Shown here in pieces: positions 33,138-46,800 of a stretch of DNA of 64,000 nucleotides. This DNA is from Gliomastix tumulicola (taxonomy: Eukaryota; Ascomycota; Sordariomycetes; Hypocreales; Bionectriaceae): assembly GCA_001599755.1 (NCBI GenBank), contig BCHX01000001.1, positions 6,510,001-6,574,000 of the forward strand. Reading direction: 5' to 3'. Positions within the stretch are counted from its first letter, which is position 1, and each line of letters begins with the position of its first letter. The translations under genes were made by a program, and so were the position numbers. The notes below the pieces were generated by a model. The model was given only the letters and a program-made list of their open reading frames with translations. It searched no databases and was not told where the DNA came from.

Positions 33138-34020
33138 TTTGGTGGTTGGGGGGGTTGTGTTTGGAGGTCGTAAAGGAGAATTGGTTTCGTGGGATAGAGT
33201 GGTCTGGTCGTGGCGAGTTGGAGTTGTTGATATGAAGTCAGTCCATTGGGCATATTGAAGGTCAAGCAGAGAGTGGATCCAACAGCCTGGTTGGCGTAAA
33301 GTAGTGGTGGGGTCTTGGAGAGCGGGATGGATGGATTGATACCAGCCAGCTTGGAGTGAGTATCATCATAGCTGAGGTTAGCTGACTGCTTAGCGAGGGT
33401 AGTCTTTCTAAAGAAGAAAGAATAGAGATTCATAAAGCTGACAGTCCTCGTCCCAACCCCGAATGTTCATCTTGTTTGTCTTGGACTTCTGGTCCATGTG
33501 GTAGCACATTGCTTGTGGTGGCGCCACAGGTTGTGAGCTGGGACGAAGGCAATACCAACGCTGTCTGATTCCTCTCACCGAGTAGCTATATATATAGATG
33601 CAGCATAGAAAATTCTCTTCTGAAAACTTGATGGAACACTAACCAAGGCTGCTCGGAAAATTAAACCTGCAAAACCTGAAGTGATTCCTCCTAAAGGTAT
33701 GGCTTGATCATCTGGTAGAAAGACATAATTATGCGGAATAAATATGGGTGTTTTAGCAGCCCCTTGTTCCAGCCTTTCTGTCTCCCCGTGCTACCAAGTG
33801 GGTCGTCCAGCTCTCACACAGATGGCGGGGCACTGAGCTCCCACTTCAAGTCCAAGCAGCAACGACCCTCCATCGCTCTTTCCCCACCACAGAGCTACGC
33901 AACGGGCATGACAAGCCGCCACTCTCTCCAGCTTCACATCTTCCCTCGCATGCCCATCACCACACTCTGAGCCGGATATCTCGCCCCTGCACGCCGCCCT
34001 CCTCGTTCGAGTCCTCCAAG
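33138..34020. other. Divergent promoter, unnamed gene and CAND1
   Basis: This 0.88 kb carries a TATA-rich palindromic element, CTATATATATAG, at about 33585-33596. A pyrimidine-rich stretch (33860-34015) lies before the CAND1 start. The only long open frame (33731-33970) has no recognisable content. Confidence 0.5.
33585..33596. promoter_or_regulatory. TATA-rich palindrome in a divergent promoter
   Basis: CTATATATATAG is self-complementary and sits between two divergently transcribed genes, about 425 bp from the CAND1 start. It could serve either strand. Assignment rests on sequence only. Confidence 0.3.
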
Positions 34021-37000
34021 ATGGCCGCGCCACCGGCCCCGGCCACGCCTCAGACGGTCATGGGCCTGGTCTACAAGCTCACTGATGCTGATCCAGACTT
34101 CCGCTTCATGAGCCTGAACGACCTCCTATCGCTCTTAACGACTGCTAGACATGATTTCTTACACCATGACTATAACATCGCCGCGAGAACTGTTGATAGT
34201 ATCATCAAGACCTTGGACGATCAGAACGGCGAGGTCCAGAACCTGGCCGTAAAGTGGTACGTCTGCGGTGCGTGCACGCTCGTGATCAGGACCAGACTGA
34301 CATTGCTCCCGCTGCGAAAAGTCTCGGGCCTCTTGTCACCAAAGTCCCGACACAGATCCTAGCCCCCATGATCGAGAAGCTGTCGACGCTGAAGCTGAAG
34401 AACTCTGTCGACAATGCCATCCCGTCCCTGGCGCTGCGGACCGTCATCACGAACCTACCCCGCCCTGTCCCCGGCCTCCCCACGACGCCCGATGTGAAGG
34501 AAGCGTACAGCGCCGTGAGCCGTGTGCTGATCCCCCGGCTCGTCGGCCCCGGCCCCAAGACAAAGGTCCCCAAGACCACCGAGGTGAAGCTGCCACCCGT
34601 GCCCGAGGGCATGCTACAGAATGAGGGCGACCTCAACGCCGAGTCTGTCGATGTCATGATCGAGGTCGTTAAGTGCTTCGGTCCTCTCCTCGAGCAGGTC
34701 GAGGTCGAGGCCATGGAAGAGATCGTCATGCAGCTCCTCGAGAGCGTCAAGGGCACATCCGTGGTGAAGAAGCGAGCCGTGGTCGCACTGTCGATGCTTG
34801 CAGTCTACTTGACTGGGGATCACCTTGTCACTGTTGTCAACCGGATCACCTCGGGATTCTCCCGCCCGGACCTCAGCCCCGTCACGAGGAAGCTGTACAT
34901 CTACGTCCTTGGCAGTATGGCGCGGTCTATCCCGGCTCACTTTTCCATCCACATTAAAGAGACACTCCCCTATATCCTCCAAGCTCTCGCAGACGACGAG
35001 CTGCAGCAGCATCTCGAGCGGGTTGGGGACGGTGAAGATGCAGGCCCGGAGTTCAATGATGTTAGAGAGGCGGCGTTGGTCGCCCTCGCGTCTTTCCTCG
35101 CCTCGTGCCCTCAGGATACCAAGGATTTCACGGATCAAATGATCCAAGGTTGCCTGCGTTACCTTAAATACGACCCAAATTATGCCATGGACGATGACGA
35201 CGAGGATATGGACGAGGATGCGGAGGATGACCTTGAAATGGATGACGAGTTTGAGGAGGACGACGGCTTCGAAGATGGGGACGATGATGCCAGCTGGAAG
35301 GTCCGTCGATGTGCAGCCAAGGCGCTCTACACACTGATTGCCACCCGAGCTAGCGGCGATCTACTGGAGAATGGAGTACTGTATCGGGACGCGGCGGAGC
35401 CATTGATCAAGCGCATCGATGAGAGAGAAGAGAACGTCAGACTGGAGGTTCTGTCGGCACTGGCCTTGCTTGTGCGCAAGACCGGGGAGGGCATCCACAC
35501 GACAGAGCTGGCCGCCGACGATTTCGAGCGCGAGGAAATGCCCCAGATCCCGCTTAGCCGGAAGAGACGGAGACAGAGTAGCAGTACAAACCCCAGTCAC
35601 AGCCTTGCCGCGGCTGGCCTCGTCTCTCCAGTCCAGGAGAAGATTCCTCAGACGGGGCCTCAGGCTGATCTTGCACGCCATACGCCCGCCATCGTCAAGG
35701 CGGCGACGAAGCATCTCAAAGGCAAGACGGTGGCCACCAAGCAGGCCATCATCAGCTTGCTAGATGATCTAGTCTCAGTCCAGCGCGGCGGGCTTGCAGA
35801 CTACTTTGCAGATATTGTTGGCCCCGTCACCGAGGCTATCAAACCCGCAGGTACCAACTTTTCTGTTGCTTTGGGCGGTTCGGGCGGTGCCACCTCAGCA
35901 ACTCCCAGCACACTCCGTATCGCGGCCCTCAAGCTAGTCAGCGACATTTCCAAGACACATTCGTCGGCAGTCTTGCAGCCGTACCTGAATCGGATCGTGG
36001 CCGCCGTGACCGTTGCGGTGCACGATCGATTCTACAAGATTTCTAGTGAAGCCGTTCGGACTTGCGAGGAAATTGTTAAGACCATCACTCCCCCTCGATC
36101 TAGCAATGCTGGAACACAGTTCAAGGACGAACTGGACAAGCTTTTCGACGTCATCATCAACAGAGGAACGTCCAACGATGCAGACGCCGAGGTACGCCAG
36201 CGCGCCATTCACGCACTCGGTGTCTTTATCTCGAGGGTCTCGTTGCCCGAAGGAGCCGTCTTGATATCTGCAGACAAGCGTGCTCTGGCGCTCAGCGTGC
36301 TCCAGGAGAGACTCAAGAACGAGACCACTCGTATCGCGGCAGTGCGGGCTGTGGACCAAATTGCTGCCACCACGCAGTCTGCGGACCAACTTGACATTGC
36401 CTGGGTCCAGGATGTCGCTCTAGAGCTCGCCGCCCAGCTCCGCAAGGCCAATCGGGCTCTTCGAGGATCGAGCGTGACTGCTCTGAAGCATTTGACATCG
36501 TCTCCTGCCGCCAAGGACCGGCTTGATCAGGAGACCGTTCAGGGCATCGTTTCTGCATTGCTTCCTATCATCTCGGCGAACGATACGCATCTTTTGGGTC
36601 CGACTCTCATTATCCTTTCGAGTCTCGTGGGCAGCTACAGCAAGCTGATCTTGACGAACGGGATGGTCACTGCTTTGTGTGATCTACTCAGGACTCATTC
36701 CGCCAGCATGGTTCTTGATCAAATCCTACTCCTAGTCGGCAACATCGGTAAGAGTGGGAATAGTGGACCGCTCATGGCTGGTATCTTGCAGACGGTGAGC
36801 ATTTCTGGTGAGCCGGGTGTTGTTGGCAAGGTCATTGGGACTCTGCTCGTTACGGGTGGTGCCTCTTCTGGCGTCAACGTGGACAGCTTCGTCAACGAGC
36901 TTCGCAACAGCTCCAAGGACGAGTCCCGCACCTGTCTGGCTCTCTCCGTTCTGGGGGAAGCTGGAAAGGGGCTCGGGCCCCAGTCCCCGTTGAAACCTGA

Positions 37001-38252
37001 GCTCTTCCTCGAGCAGTTCCGTGCCGAGCCTGACAAGGTATCTCTCTCAGCCGCCATTGCACTCGGGAGAGCGGGCTCAAGCAACGTGAAACAATTCCTC
37101 CCCGTTATCCTCAAGCAGATGGACAAGGGAGGCAGCGTGCAGTACCTCCTGATCCAGTCGCTCAAGGAGATTCTGCAAAGCATCTCAACACTGGAGTCCG
37201 GCGTAGAGCAATACGCTCCTGATATCTGGGTCAAGCTTCGGTCGGCCTCTGAAAAGACGGATAACAAGGTGGTCTGTGCCGAGTGTGCTGGGCGCCTCGT
37301 TACTCTCAACCCTAACGAGTTCATGCCTCAGCTGCAGGTACGACATCCTTTCCTCTCGCAGTGGTATACAAAGTTTAGACGCTAACAATGAACAGGCACT
37401 TCTATCGGCACCGTCTGTGGCGGTCCGAGGCATGGCCGTACTGGCTATCAGATACACGCTCCCCGAGACCGACGAGGCATTTGACGCCATACTGCGCAAT
37501 GTGCTCATCGACATGCTTACTACTGTGCTCAAGGATGAAGACTTGGAGATTCGACGACTGGCCATGACGACGCTGAACTCGGCCGCCCATAACAAGCCAG
37601 ACCTCATCCTCCCTCACCTGGGCGAGCTCATGCCATTCGTTCTTGATGAGTCTGTCATCAACCAGGCCCTGATCAAAGAGGTCATGCTTGGGCCTTTCAA
37701 GCACACCGTCGATGATGGCCTAGAGGTCCGCAAGGTATGTGAAATCGAGCGTAAAATAGAAACAGAGTCCATACTAACACTAAACAGAGCGCATACGAAA
37801 CCCTGTATGCGTTGATGGAGACTGCGTTCAGCCGTATCAGCAACATCAAATTCTTCGATCGCGTCATTGCTGGTCTAAAGGATGAAAACGACATCAGGCA
37901 GCTGTGCAACCTTATGATCACCAAGCTGATTGTCATCGACCCGGACGAGACGTCCCGGCGCCTCGACTCCATCGCCGAGGCCTATCGCTCCGTCCTCTCC
38001 ATCAAATTGAAGGACAACGCCGTCAAGCAAGACATCGAGAAGCAGGAGGAGGCCAACAAGAGCATCCTGCGCGTGACGCTGATGCTCGGCGACAGGATGA
38101 AGGCGCTGACGGGCAACGCGGGTGCGGCGACGAGCAACACCGTCGCCGCGGGCCCGTGGGGGTCCTACTGGGAGTGGGTGAGCAAGGAGTTCGACAAGCA
38201 GATTAAGGGGGTCAAGGAGGAGACCAAGGAGCTCCAGACTCGGATGGCATGA
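34021..38252 (+). CDS. CAND1/TIP120 cullin exchange factor
   Basis: CAND1 binds un-neddylated cullin-Rbx1 and exchanges substrate receptors on SCF ubiquitin ligases. Model join(34021..34256, 34322..37337, 37396..37734, 37788..38252), 1351 residues, slightly longer than human CAND1. HEAT repeats run throughout. The N-terminus (FRFMSLNDLLSLL, VDSIIKTLDDQNGEVQNLAV) joins across the first intron to KCLGPLVTKV, the conserved CAND1 sequence, which fixes the acceptor at 34321. An acidic loop (about 366-400) is followed by SWKVRRCAAKAL. The C-terminal TIP120 block includes PLFKHTVDD-type sequence (LGPFKHTVDDGLEVRK|SAYETL), FFDRVIAGLKDENDI and QLCNLMITKL. Filamentous-fungal CAND1 may be encoded by one or two genes; here it is one full-length gene. 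Confidence 0.95.
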
Positions 38253-40559
38253 GGAGCTTTCTTTCAGGGGAGTTTCCTCCGGTTCGCGTCTCGATTTATC
38301 GGTTGACTACTATAGGTAGTGCCCGATTATCGCTTTTGGAAGTTACGATACACATGCCACGTGGACGATGTGCGGTTAGAGCAATTGGTGAAGAAAGAAA
38401 TATTTATGACATGGTTTAACGGATACTGCTCCAACAACGGCTTCGTTTTGATGTGTCGTTGTGGTGACGCTGTTGGTGGTGATACTGTTGGTGGTGGTTG
38501 AAAGCACGCAATCTACGCTAGAAATTGTCCCTCATTCAGCCTCCCCAAAACAATAGCGCTGGTGTCCCTGATCGGCGTGACCTTGTTTTTAACCTTAAGC
38601 TCAAACCAGAGGTTGGATTTTTGGCCTCAATTTTTTTTTTTATGCATGTTGTGTACCTTCCGTTGACATTGAGAGTGAGATTGAGATTGAGAAAGAAATC
38701 ACGACATGGGATTTGGCTATGACGCCATCAAAAGGTAGGGGTCCCATTAGGTAAGGTGTTCAATAATGCTCTCCAAGCTCGCGTGGGGGATGGAAGAGCG
38801 AATCAGGGCTGCTGGATTGCTTGTACGCCTCGACCAGGCAGCAGTTTAGGCCGGGCCGTCTTTTGGGATACCGCTGGTTTGGACGGTGGATAGCCATTGA
38901 GAGTTTTTTTTTGGTTTTTGCGACTGTACTCTCTGTCCGGTGTCCTGTGCCAAGTCGAGCTGGACTGAGATGGCCCCTTGTGTCATGACTCTCTCCGATT
39001 GCGAAAGAGTCGCGTCTGAGGGAGCGAGAGCACTCGTCTCCGGTCCCAACCAAGTCATCAGTCGCATCCATCGCTGATCGCATCATCAAAAAGGATGAGG
39101 GGCGCGCCGGGGTTGGAGGGCCAAGCTCCTCCTCCTGACTCCATGTGTGGGGAATCTGGCCCAGGGGTCGGGGAGTCGGCGGATTCGATACCCTGGCCCC
39201 AACGTCCGAGTCTGCATGTTACCCTGATAAGATCCAGTCTCCAGCAGCGTCGAGCTGTCCGGTCGTATTTCGAGGGTCAAGTCGGATAGGACACTATCAT
39301 ACCATACAAGTTGCGGCTGTTTGTGTGGCTGCGGGCGCGCGATCTTAGTGACGCTCGTAAATTCAAGCTTAAACTGGAGACAAGGTTTCAATGGGTTTGG
39401 TTCGCTTTTGCGCCGCGCCGCTAGCCAATAGTGGTGTGCAGCGATCAGCCGTGATTTGCTGTCGTACGTGTGCTAGGATAAGGGAATTTTGCTCGATCCC
39501 AAATGGACGTCCGTCGTCCACGCGGTGGGTGGGCAAAAGGGCAAGGCCAGAGAGCTCGCCAAGAGGGTTCGGCCGCATGCGTCAAGGTCTCAGATGGGGC
39601 TTGCGGTGCTCGTCTGCCAAGAGGCTACTCGGAAGTCGACTGCCTTCAGATGGGATCCGACCAGGCTTTTTTTTTTCCTCCTTCGGTGACGCGATCTAGT
39701 GGTGTGTGTGTGACGACGGAGGCGCATCTAGCTAGCTCACTTCCATACTAGTAGTCTGCGCTCTTCCGTCGAGATGTCTGAGAGACACACTCATCAGCCT
39801 CGTTGCTGGCCAACCCAGAGAGACATCGGGAACGGGCCATAGCGACCCAGTGTAACCCTCCCTGAGACAGTCGCATGCCTGACGCAGCAGTCGGCGAATC
39901 CGGGCCATCGGTGACGGGGCAAAAGGGCCAAGGCTTTTCGATAACGTCGACGGGGGCCTCGCAAGGACAGGCATTAAGTTATGGAGAACTCAAAGCAACC
40001 ATCCATCTGCCAACGGGCCTCATCGGACATCGGGGGCGCGTCGATGAGGCAATGGTCAGTAGCAGTAGAGTGACGAGCCAAGAAAAACGAGAGACAGACG
40101 GCGGACGGACGAATCCACTTTGGATAGCCATGGCCATTGCCGTTTTCTATATCCTGCTTGTTCCTTCCTCGTCTGTTGCTTTTTGACTCTCGCTCTTTCC
40201 CTGTCTCTCTCGTGTGTGTGTGTCCTGCTCCTTCCTCGAAATTTTGAGGTCTCATCTTCCACGTGTCGGTCAAACTCTGTGGGTGGTGGCTCCTGCCCTT
40301 GGCCATACTTTCCTTCCCTTCCTCATACCTTTACTTTATTCAGCAGTTGCTACCCTTCGTGCCTTCCAAGATTGACTTTCTTGATCAGGTACAAGAGTAA
40401 CTACGACCAGAAGTTTTACACTTTCCGTCCTTCTCGACACTTTCCAGACTTTCCAGCCACATGTCAGCTTGAGCACCGAAACGACCTCCTCGTCCTTCCC
40501 CCCTCTTCCAACCGCCGATAGAGTGCCTTGACCGACGGCCTCATCTCATCCTCCCCACG
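38253..40559. other. Intergenic region upstream of the SLC6-type transporter
   Basis: This 2.3 kb contains no supported gene. Notable parts are a GAGATTGAGATTGAG run near 38670-38690 and a T/C tract with a TGTGTGTG run at 40186-40240. The rest of the upstream sequence is mixed. Open frames up to about 110 codons have no recognisable content. Confidence 0.55.
40186..40240 (+). promoter_or_regulatory. Pyrimidine tract and TG run upstream of the transporter
   Basis: GACTCTCGCTCTTTCCC, CTGTCTCTCTCG and a short (GT)n run lie about 320 bp upstream of the transporter ATG. Such CT blocks often flank transcription starts in filamentous fungi. The leader downstream (40240-40559) is also T/C-rich. Confidence 0.35.
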
Positions 40560-42759
40560 ATGAACGCAGTCAAGGACTTTGGCCGGGGCATCGCCCGCAT
40601 CCCCGGCAAGATCGCCAGTGCACCCAGACGAGCAGCCGAGCTCGGCCCCAAGGGCGTGGGCAAGGCCTTCCTCAACGCCTTCGCGCCTCCGCCCGACGCC
40701 GCCGAGGATGGCCGCGACCAGTGGCCGTCGCGGGCGTCCTTCGTCCTCGCCTGCATGGGCGGCTGCGCGGGCATGGGCAACCTGCTGCGCTACCCGTCCG
40801 TCGTGTACAACAACCACGGCCTGCAGTGGTACGTCCCGTACCTCATGTGCGTCTTCCTCATCGCCATCCCCGTCCTCATCCTCGAGATCGCCATCGGCAA
40901 TGCCTACCGCGGCGGCTCCGTCGTCGCGTACAACAGCATGAACCACCGCCTCAAGGGTACCGGTCTTGCTATGCTCTATATTGGCTTCGTTGTCGGGCCG
41001 TACTTTGTCGTCAACCTTGCGTGGATCATGATCTACTTTCGACACTCCTTCACATCACCTCTCCCCTGGACTGGGCGTGCTCCCGAGTTCTACCAGGAGG
41101 TCGTCAGCATCAACCCCCTGCCTATCCCTGGCAACTTCACCGAGGACGGACGGGGCATCCAGGACTGGGTTGAGTATGTTGGAACATCGGTAAACGGAGA
41201 GACGGTCGGCTGGTGTGTCTTCACGTGGTTCCTCGTCTGGATCTCCATCTTCCGTGGTGCTGGTCTTACTGGACGCGTCGTCTACTTCACCATGGGTCTG
41301 CCCATTGTCATCACCATTGTCCTCATCGGCCGGGCTTGCTCTTTGCCCAACGCCGGTGACGGTATCAAGCTATACTTTGCCACCTGGAGAGGTGGCCAGC
41401 TTGCCAACGGTCGTCTCTGGCAGACAGCTTGCGGACAGGTCTTCTTCTCGACAGGTGTCGGTTTCGGCTACTTCACTTCGTACGCATCGTACAACAAGAA
41501 GCACTCCAACGCGGTTGTCGACTCGCTCCTCGTCGTGACTAGCAACGTCCTTTTCGAGAATATTGCCGCCTTTGCTATCTTTGGCGTGGTCGGATTCTTG
41601 GGCATGTATCCTGACCCTGAGAACCCCGTTGGTGGCTTCTCCATTGGTTTCATGACCCTGCCTGCCGCCATCACAGAGATGCCCGGTTCCAACTTCTGGG
41701 CTGTCATTCTTTTTTTCACTCTCATGGTCCTGGGTTACAGTTCCGCTTTCGCCATGCTGGACGCGGTTGTGACTCTCGTCATGGACGCCCATCCCAAGTG
41801 GAACCGCATCACCGTTGTCACTGGCTGCGTTCTCATCTCATTTGCCTTCTCGATCCCCTACTGCGCCGAGTTCGGATACTACCTGCTCTCGGGTATCGAC
41901 CGCTGGACCAACGATGTTGCCCTCGTGTTCGTCGTCTGGGCCGAGTGCGTCTGCGCTACGACTGTCTACCGATGGCGCGATGTGGTCGAGCAGGTTGGTC
42001 TTCCATCCTTCGTCTCCTACAACTTCGCCTACTTCGGCGCTCAGATCCTCGGTGTCACTATTGCCCACACTGTTGGTGACTGGAAGGGTGCTGTCGTGGC
42101 ATTTGGCATCTACATCATCTTCACTATCGTGTCCGTTGTCGTTGCGAAGACGCCCGACTCGAAGGCCCCCGGCTTCTGGGGAAACAATGCGTTCCTTGAG
42201 AAGTTCTGGTTCAACGCTCTGTACTCAGTAAGTTGGAACTACATGAATATCAAGATGCTTGTGCTAACCAGTGTTCCAGGGCAACCAACTCAAGCGTGAC
42301 CTTAACCTCATCGTCGGCCAGGGAAAGAACTGGAAGATCCCCATCTTCTGGTCCCCCATTCTGCGATATGTCGCTGCCCCGGCTCTCGCCATTGTGTACA
42401 GCTTCTCGTACCCCAACTTCTACCAGCTTCGAAACGATCCTCTCCACGTTCTCGGTTTTGGCGTCGGTCATATTGGTGTCCTCATTGTCCTGGCCGGATT
42501 CATCGTGCCCAAGTGGTTCGATGTCTTCATTCCCCCCAACCGCCGCGGCGAGGGTGTCGTCACATACGGCGCCAATGTGAACGCCGATGTGGAGGAGATG
42601 GAGAGGAACGCTGCGTTGGAGCAGGCTCACAAGCTCAACAAAAAGGACAACGATTCGACGACGGGTGGACCTCTCGACGAGGGTTCGTCGTCAAGCCATG
42701 ACAAGGCTACTGATGCTGATCTTTCTGATGGCGTTGTGAGGGACAAGAGCGCGCAGTAG
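40560..42759 (+). CDS. SLC6-type (neurotransmitter:sodium symporter family) transporter
   Basis: Model join(40560..42227, 42280..42759), 715 residues, about 12 membrane segments, plasma membrane expected. The first segment (about residues 60-82) aligns with the LeuT TM1 unwound region: GCAGMGNLLRYPSVVYNNHG. The sodium-site Asn and the outer-gate Arg (GNLLRYP) are conserved, but the usual NA of LeuT is replaced by GC. VPYLMCVFLIAIPVLILEIAIG matches TM2. A loop with NFTEDGRGIQDW follows, then the IRG-like loop and the central half (ACGQVFFSTGVGFGYFTSYASYNKKHSNAV), which matches TM6-TM7 of the fold. The C-terminal tail is hydrophilic. The family is animal-typical but also found in many filamentous fungi. 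The substrate (amino acid or osmolyte) and ion coupling are not known. Confidence 0.88.
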
Positions 42760-43866
42760 ACGGGCGATAGATCAGGCTTGCCTCGGATCACCTTTGATTA
42801 TATCTTGTTTTGGGTGACATTGATACCACATACACACGACTTTGGGATTTGTCTACTTTCGCCCGCATGGGACCACACAGCTTGGAGGATGTTTTCTTTC
42901 TGGGTGGTTTGTTTCTGGGTCTTCTTCATTTGTCCCAATTCCTCTCGCTTCTTTTTCTTTTGGATATGGTTCAGGGACAGACTAGTCCCGTCAAAGGGGT
43001 CGCGTTTCGCATTGTCGGACACATGCGTTTTATACAACAAGACCATTTTGCCGCAAGTTCGGCTTTGACAATAACAAAGCAGCCAGCATCTACTCACTCT
43101 AACCTGGAAGCTAGGGCGTATCGTCGATGAAGATTTTATATCTGTTGCTTTGACTAACCATAGTTACCGTAACCGATCGATTTCCACTTCCATGTATAAG
43201 AAGAACCGCACTGTAGTTCGCAAAGAGATGAACGGAAGGTATGTATATGACTAACCAATGCTAAAGTAACACGGTAGTTTCGTACTCGATACCTATCTGA
43301 AGGTAGGTTAAGAAAGAGGTGGGAGAAGCTCTGAAATGCTAGAGTTGGACACGATGAGGAATGACGTCGAATCTAGTCATTTCAAAATCAGGTAGGTGAG
43401 GATGCTAGATAGAAATGCGTTGCCTCTTTTAATCACTCAGTGCTTAGCTACAGTATGGAGATGTTCATCTGTACAGTCGTACCTCAATCTACACTATCAA
43501 CCATTTGCTCCGACACATTCGGCCCAATGACTGTACTGATATAGCCTGGCCAGTCGCTTGAGATATATACATACATCTCTGTAATTTGGAACTAAAAAAG
43601 CCAAAAACAAAGAATAGACAATGGGAGAAGCGCACATGATCCAAAACCATGCTGAGCAAAATAAACAATATGAAACAAGTCTTTCTCTAAAAAAAAAAAG
43701 CAACCCGGAAGCGACAGTGATGTAGACAAACCCGATAAAACGCCATGCCGACCCTTCGAGCGGGGTGATTTGGGGATATCAATGAGGATGTAAAGATGAA
43801 GAAGGGTATGAATAAATATGAATAAATGTAGATGAGGGGGAAGTTTATATCCAGGCAGGAGGACAA
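42760..43866. other. Convergent intergenic region, transporter and flippase
   Basis: This is the shared 3' flank of converging genes. A/T-rich segments occur at 43500-43860, including a run of ten A at 43690. No coding feature was seen. Confidence 0.55.
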
Positions 43867-46800
43867 TTACTGCCGTGGGGAACGGTGAGGGTCGACTTTG
43901 CTGTAATAATACGACGCAGTCCCCGTCCAGGCATCCGAGTCCGCACGACCGGCAACAGGCCTCTCGGTGACGGGGAAGTCCCGAACCGACACCGGCCGGT
44001 CATATGTCGGCGAGTCCGGGCCGTGCGAATACCTCAGAGCAGGATCCTCGTCAGGACGCGCGGGACGCGGGGGAACCTGCTCCTTGGGCGCAACATCATG
44101 CATCTCAAGAGCGTCGCCATTCTCAAGCCGGGACGCGTGATCATGCATAGCCTTCTGCGACTTGGCGTCCTTCTCGATACGCTGCATGAGGTCCTGGTCG
44201 GTGGGGAAGTAGACCCGACGGATGGACTGGACGACAAGATCAAGGACGACGAGAGCGCCGAGCTCAAGGAGACAAATAGCCCACCAGCTGAGCTGACGAC
44301 CGAAGTGGTTGAGGAAGTTGTCGCGGACGAGGTAGATGTCCATGACGGCGCCGTACATGCGAGAGAGGATGATTTGCCAGAGCCACCAGCCGGCGACGGA
44401 CAGGAGGAAGCCGAACCAGATGATGATGTTCTTGTGGTGCGTCTCGAGGATGCTGCGATGCGTTAGCGTGGGTTTCCAGAGAGGATTGAGGGGAGGCCTT
44501 ACAAGAGCTTGATGTTGATGAACATGACCGACACGGTGAAGCAGGCCACGCCCATCGCGTACAGAGTCGTCTCGTTATTGAACAACTTGGTGCGGTAGAC
44601 AGCCCAGGTCGGGTACCAGATGATGCAGCTGTCGATGACGCCCAGGAACGCCCAGCCAAAGTATTGCGGGAAGTTGAAGCCCAGGTTCCGCTGGCCAAAG
44701 GTATACAGCTCGGGAACGGCGAGGAGCGTGTCCTGGGAGAGATCCTTCTCGACAATACCGGGGAAAATGACGGCGAGTGAGGTGAAGAGTACATTAAACA
44801 CAGTCAAACTCCAGTTCTCGTACAGCGAGGTGCCCGTGTAGCCGTTGTACCGCTGGAAGTGCGCCTGCACGATGTAGAAGACGATTTCCTTCCAAAACGT
44901 CGCGAGCACGTACTTGCCCGTCCGGAGGTAGTTCCACCGTCCGTGGACGAAGAGCAGTTTCTGCAGGAAGCGGAACTGGGCGAAGGAGTAGTCTGAGATC
45001 CTCGCCGCCTGGAGACCCTCGCGGCCGGAGATACCGATGCCGACGTGCGCCTCGAGAATCATACCGACGTCGTTGGCACCGTCTCCGATGGCCAGAGTCA
45101 TGGTCTTCGGGACGTAGCGTCTGATAGACTTGACAAGGTTGGCCTTCTGCGAGGGCGAGGCACGGCAGCAAATGACCGAGTCCACGAGGATGACCAGATC
45201 ATAGAACAGAAGCGCGAGGTCCTCATCGTCATCAATGGCGGCCAGAGTCTGACCGTCGATGACGAGCACTGAATGCAGAACATTGCCTTCACCGACGGCA
45301 TCGATCGTCTCCGTCATCCGCTTCGCGAGATCACCAAGCACCACATCCAGGATGTAAATCTCCGAGAAGGGCTTGCACAGACGGGCCGAATGGCCGATGT
45401 TGATAGCCGTCTCACGCTTGTCACCCGTCAGCATCCAGACCTTGATGTTGGCCCGGCGCAGCTTGTCGATCGTCTCGGGGACACCCTCTTGCAGCTTATC
45501 CTCGATGGCTGTCGCTCCGGCCAACTCAAGCTTCTGCTCGATGAGCTCACTAGCCTCCTCGATGCGCTCCTGGCGGTCGACTAGGCTGGTCTCAGCCTCG
45601 TGGTGGATCTGCTTCCAGTCGGCGTAGAACTTGTCGTCGATGTACCGGTAACCATAGAGGAGCGTGCGCAGACCCTCGGAAGCAAAGTCGTTGACGTGCT
45701 CGAAGCAGCGCTGGAAGACTGCTGCCTCATTCGAGGCCAGGGACTCATCGATTCCATACTCGCCAGCGCCTGTAGAGAAGCCGGGTGTCGCCTGATCGAT
45801 GGAGTCGCGCGGAGAAGGCAGCTCTTCTGTCTCGCGTCTGTTGAGCCACGAGCCAACATCGCCAGTCCGCGACAGTCTCCTAATCTCGTTCGACCGTCGG
45901 TGCATGCTCGCCCTCCATCCCTCACCGGGACGGTTGTAGGCACCACTGACTCTCGGCGACGTCGTGAAACCGTCCTGCGTGCTGAGTCTTTTAAGCGCCT
46001 TGTCCTGCTCCATTGACCTGATCCTGCTCGCCCTGTGCGTGATGTTGGCGCTCGTCTGCTCAGCCAGCTGGTGCTGCTTGAGCCGCTCGATGATGACATT
46101 ATCAGCACCCTTGCAGAGCACGCAGAGCCGACCATCAGGCATGCGAACAATGATCGACATTCGCTTCCTCTTGGACGAGAACTCAATCACGTCCAAAACT
46201 TGGTACGTCTCCATGACCACACTTCCATCGGGTTTGGTAACCTGCAGCTTGATCGAATCCGTAGGTCGGTCAATCATTAGCAGCCCGAGGTCACGTGCGG
46301 CCTCGATCAAGGCAAGCTCATCGGGTGAAGCCGCTTGAAAGCTCAGCTTGCCCTTCTCGTCTGTCTCGGGCAAGCAGGTATGGCACAGAGCAATACACAG
46401 CAGGAAGTGGGTGACCTTTTGCGCGAATGCTGTGTTCGGTCGCTGGCGGATGTACTCGAGCAGCTCCTCCGTCTTCACCTCAGGCTCGTCGTTGGGGCGG
46501 GCAGATGACTTCCACTGGCTGACGGATCCGCTGGTTGAAGTTCTCTTCAGCGCCGCCGGGCGTCCATACACGACCGACTCGTCAACATGCACGCGCTTCG
46601 CCTCAGGAAAGGTCACATCCATCGCCACGTCGACTGCATTATCCAGCATAGCCAGGGCCTTACCCTTAGGTCGCTTCTTAGCCGCCTCAAACGCCTGAAT
46701 CTCCTTAGTGGCCGTCTCCTCCTGAATGTCCTGGTCGTGCAGAAACGCGACACCAGCGACAGACATCTTGCGGAAGCGCATGATATTCTCGGTCAGTGTG

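Noticed and set aside
34257..34321. Alternative splice choices at the first CAND1 intron (donor GTAAAG at 34249 or acceptors at 34289 and 34305)
   Set aside because: They keep the frame or not, but only 34257-34321 restores KCLGPLVTKV, the conserved CAND1 sequence.
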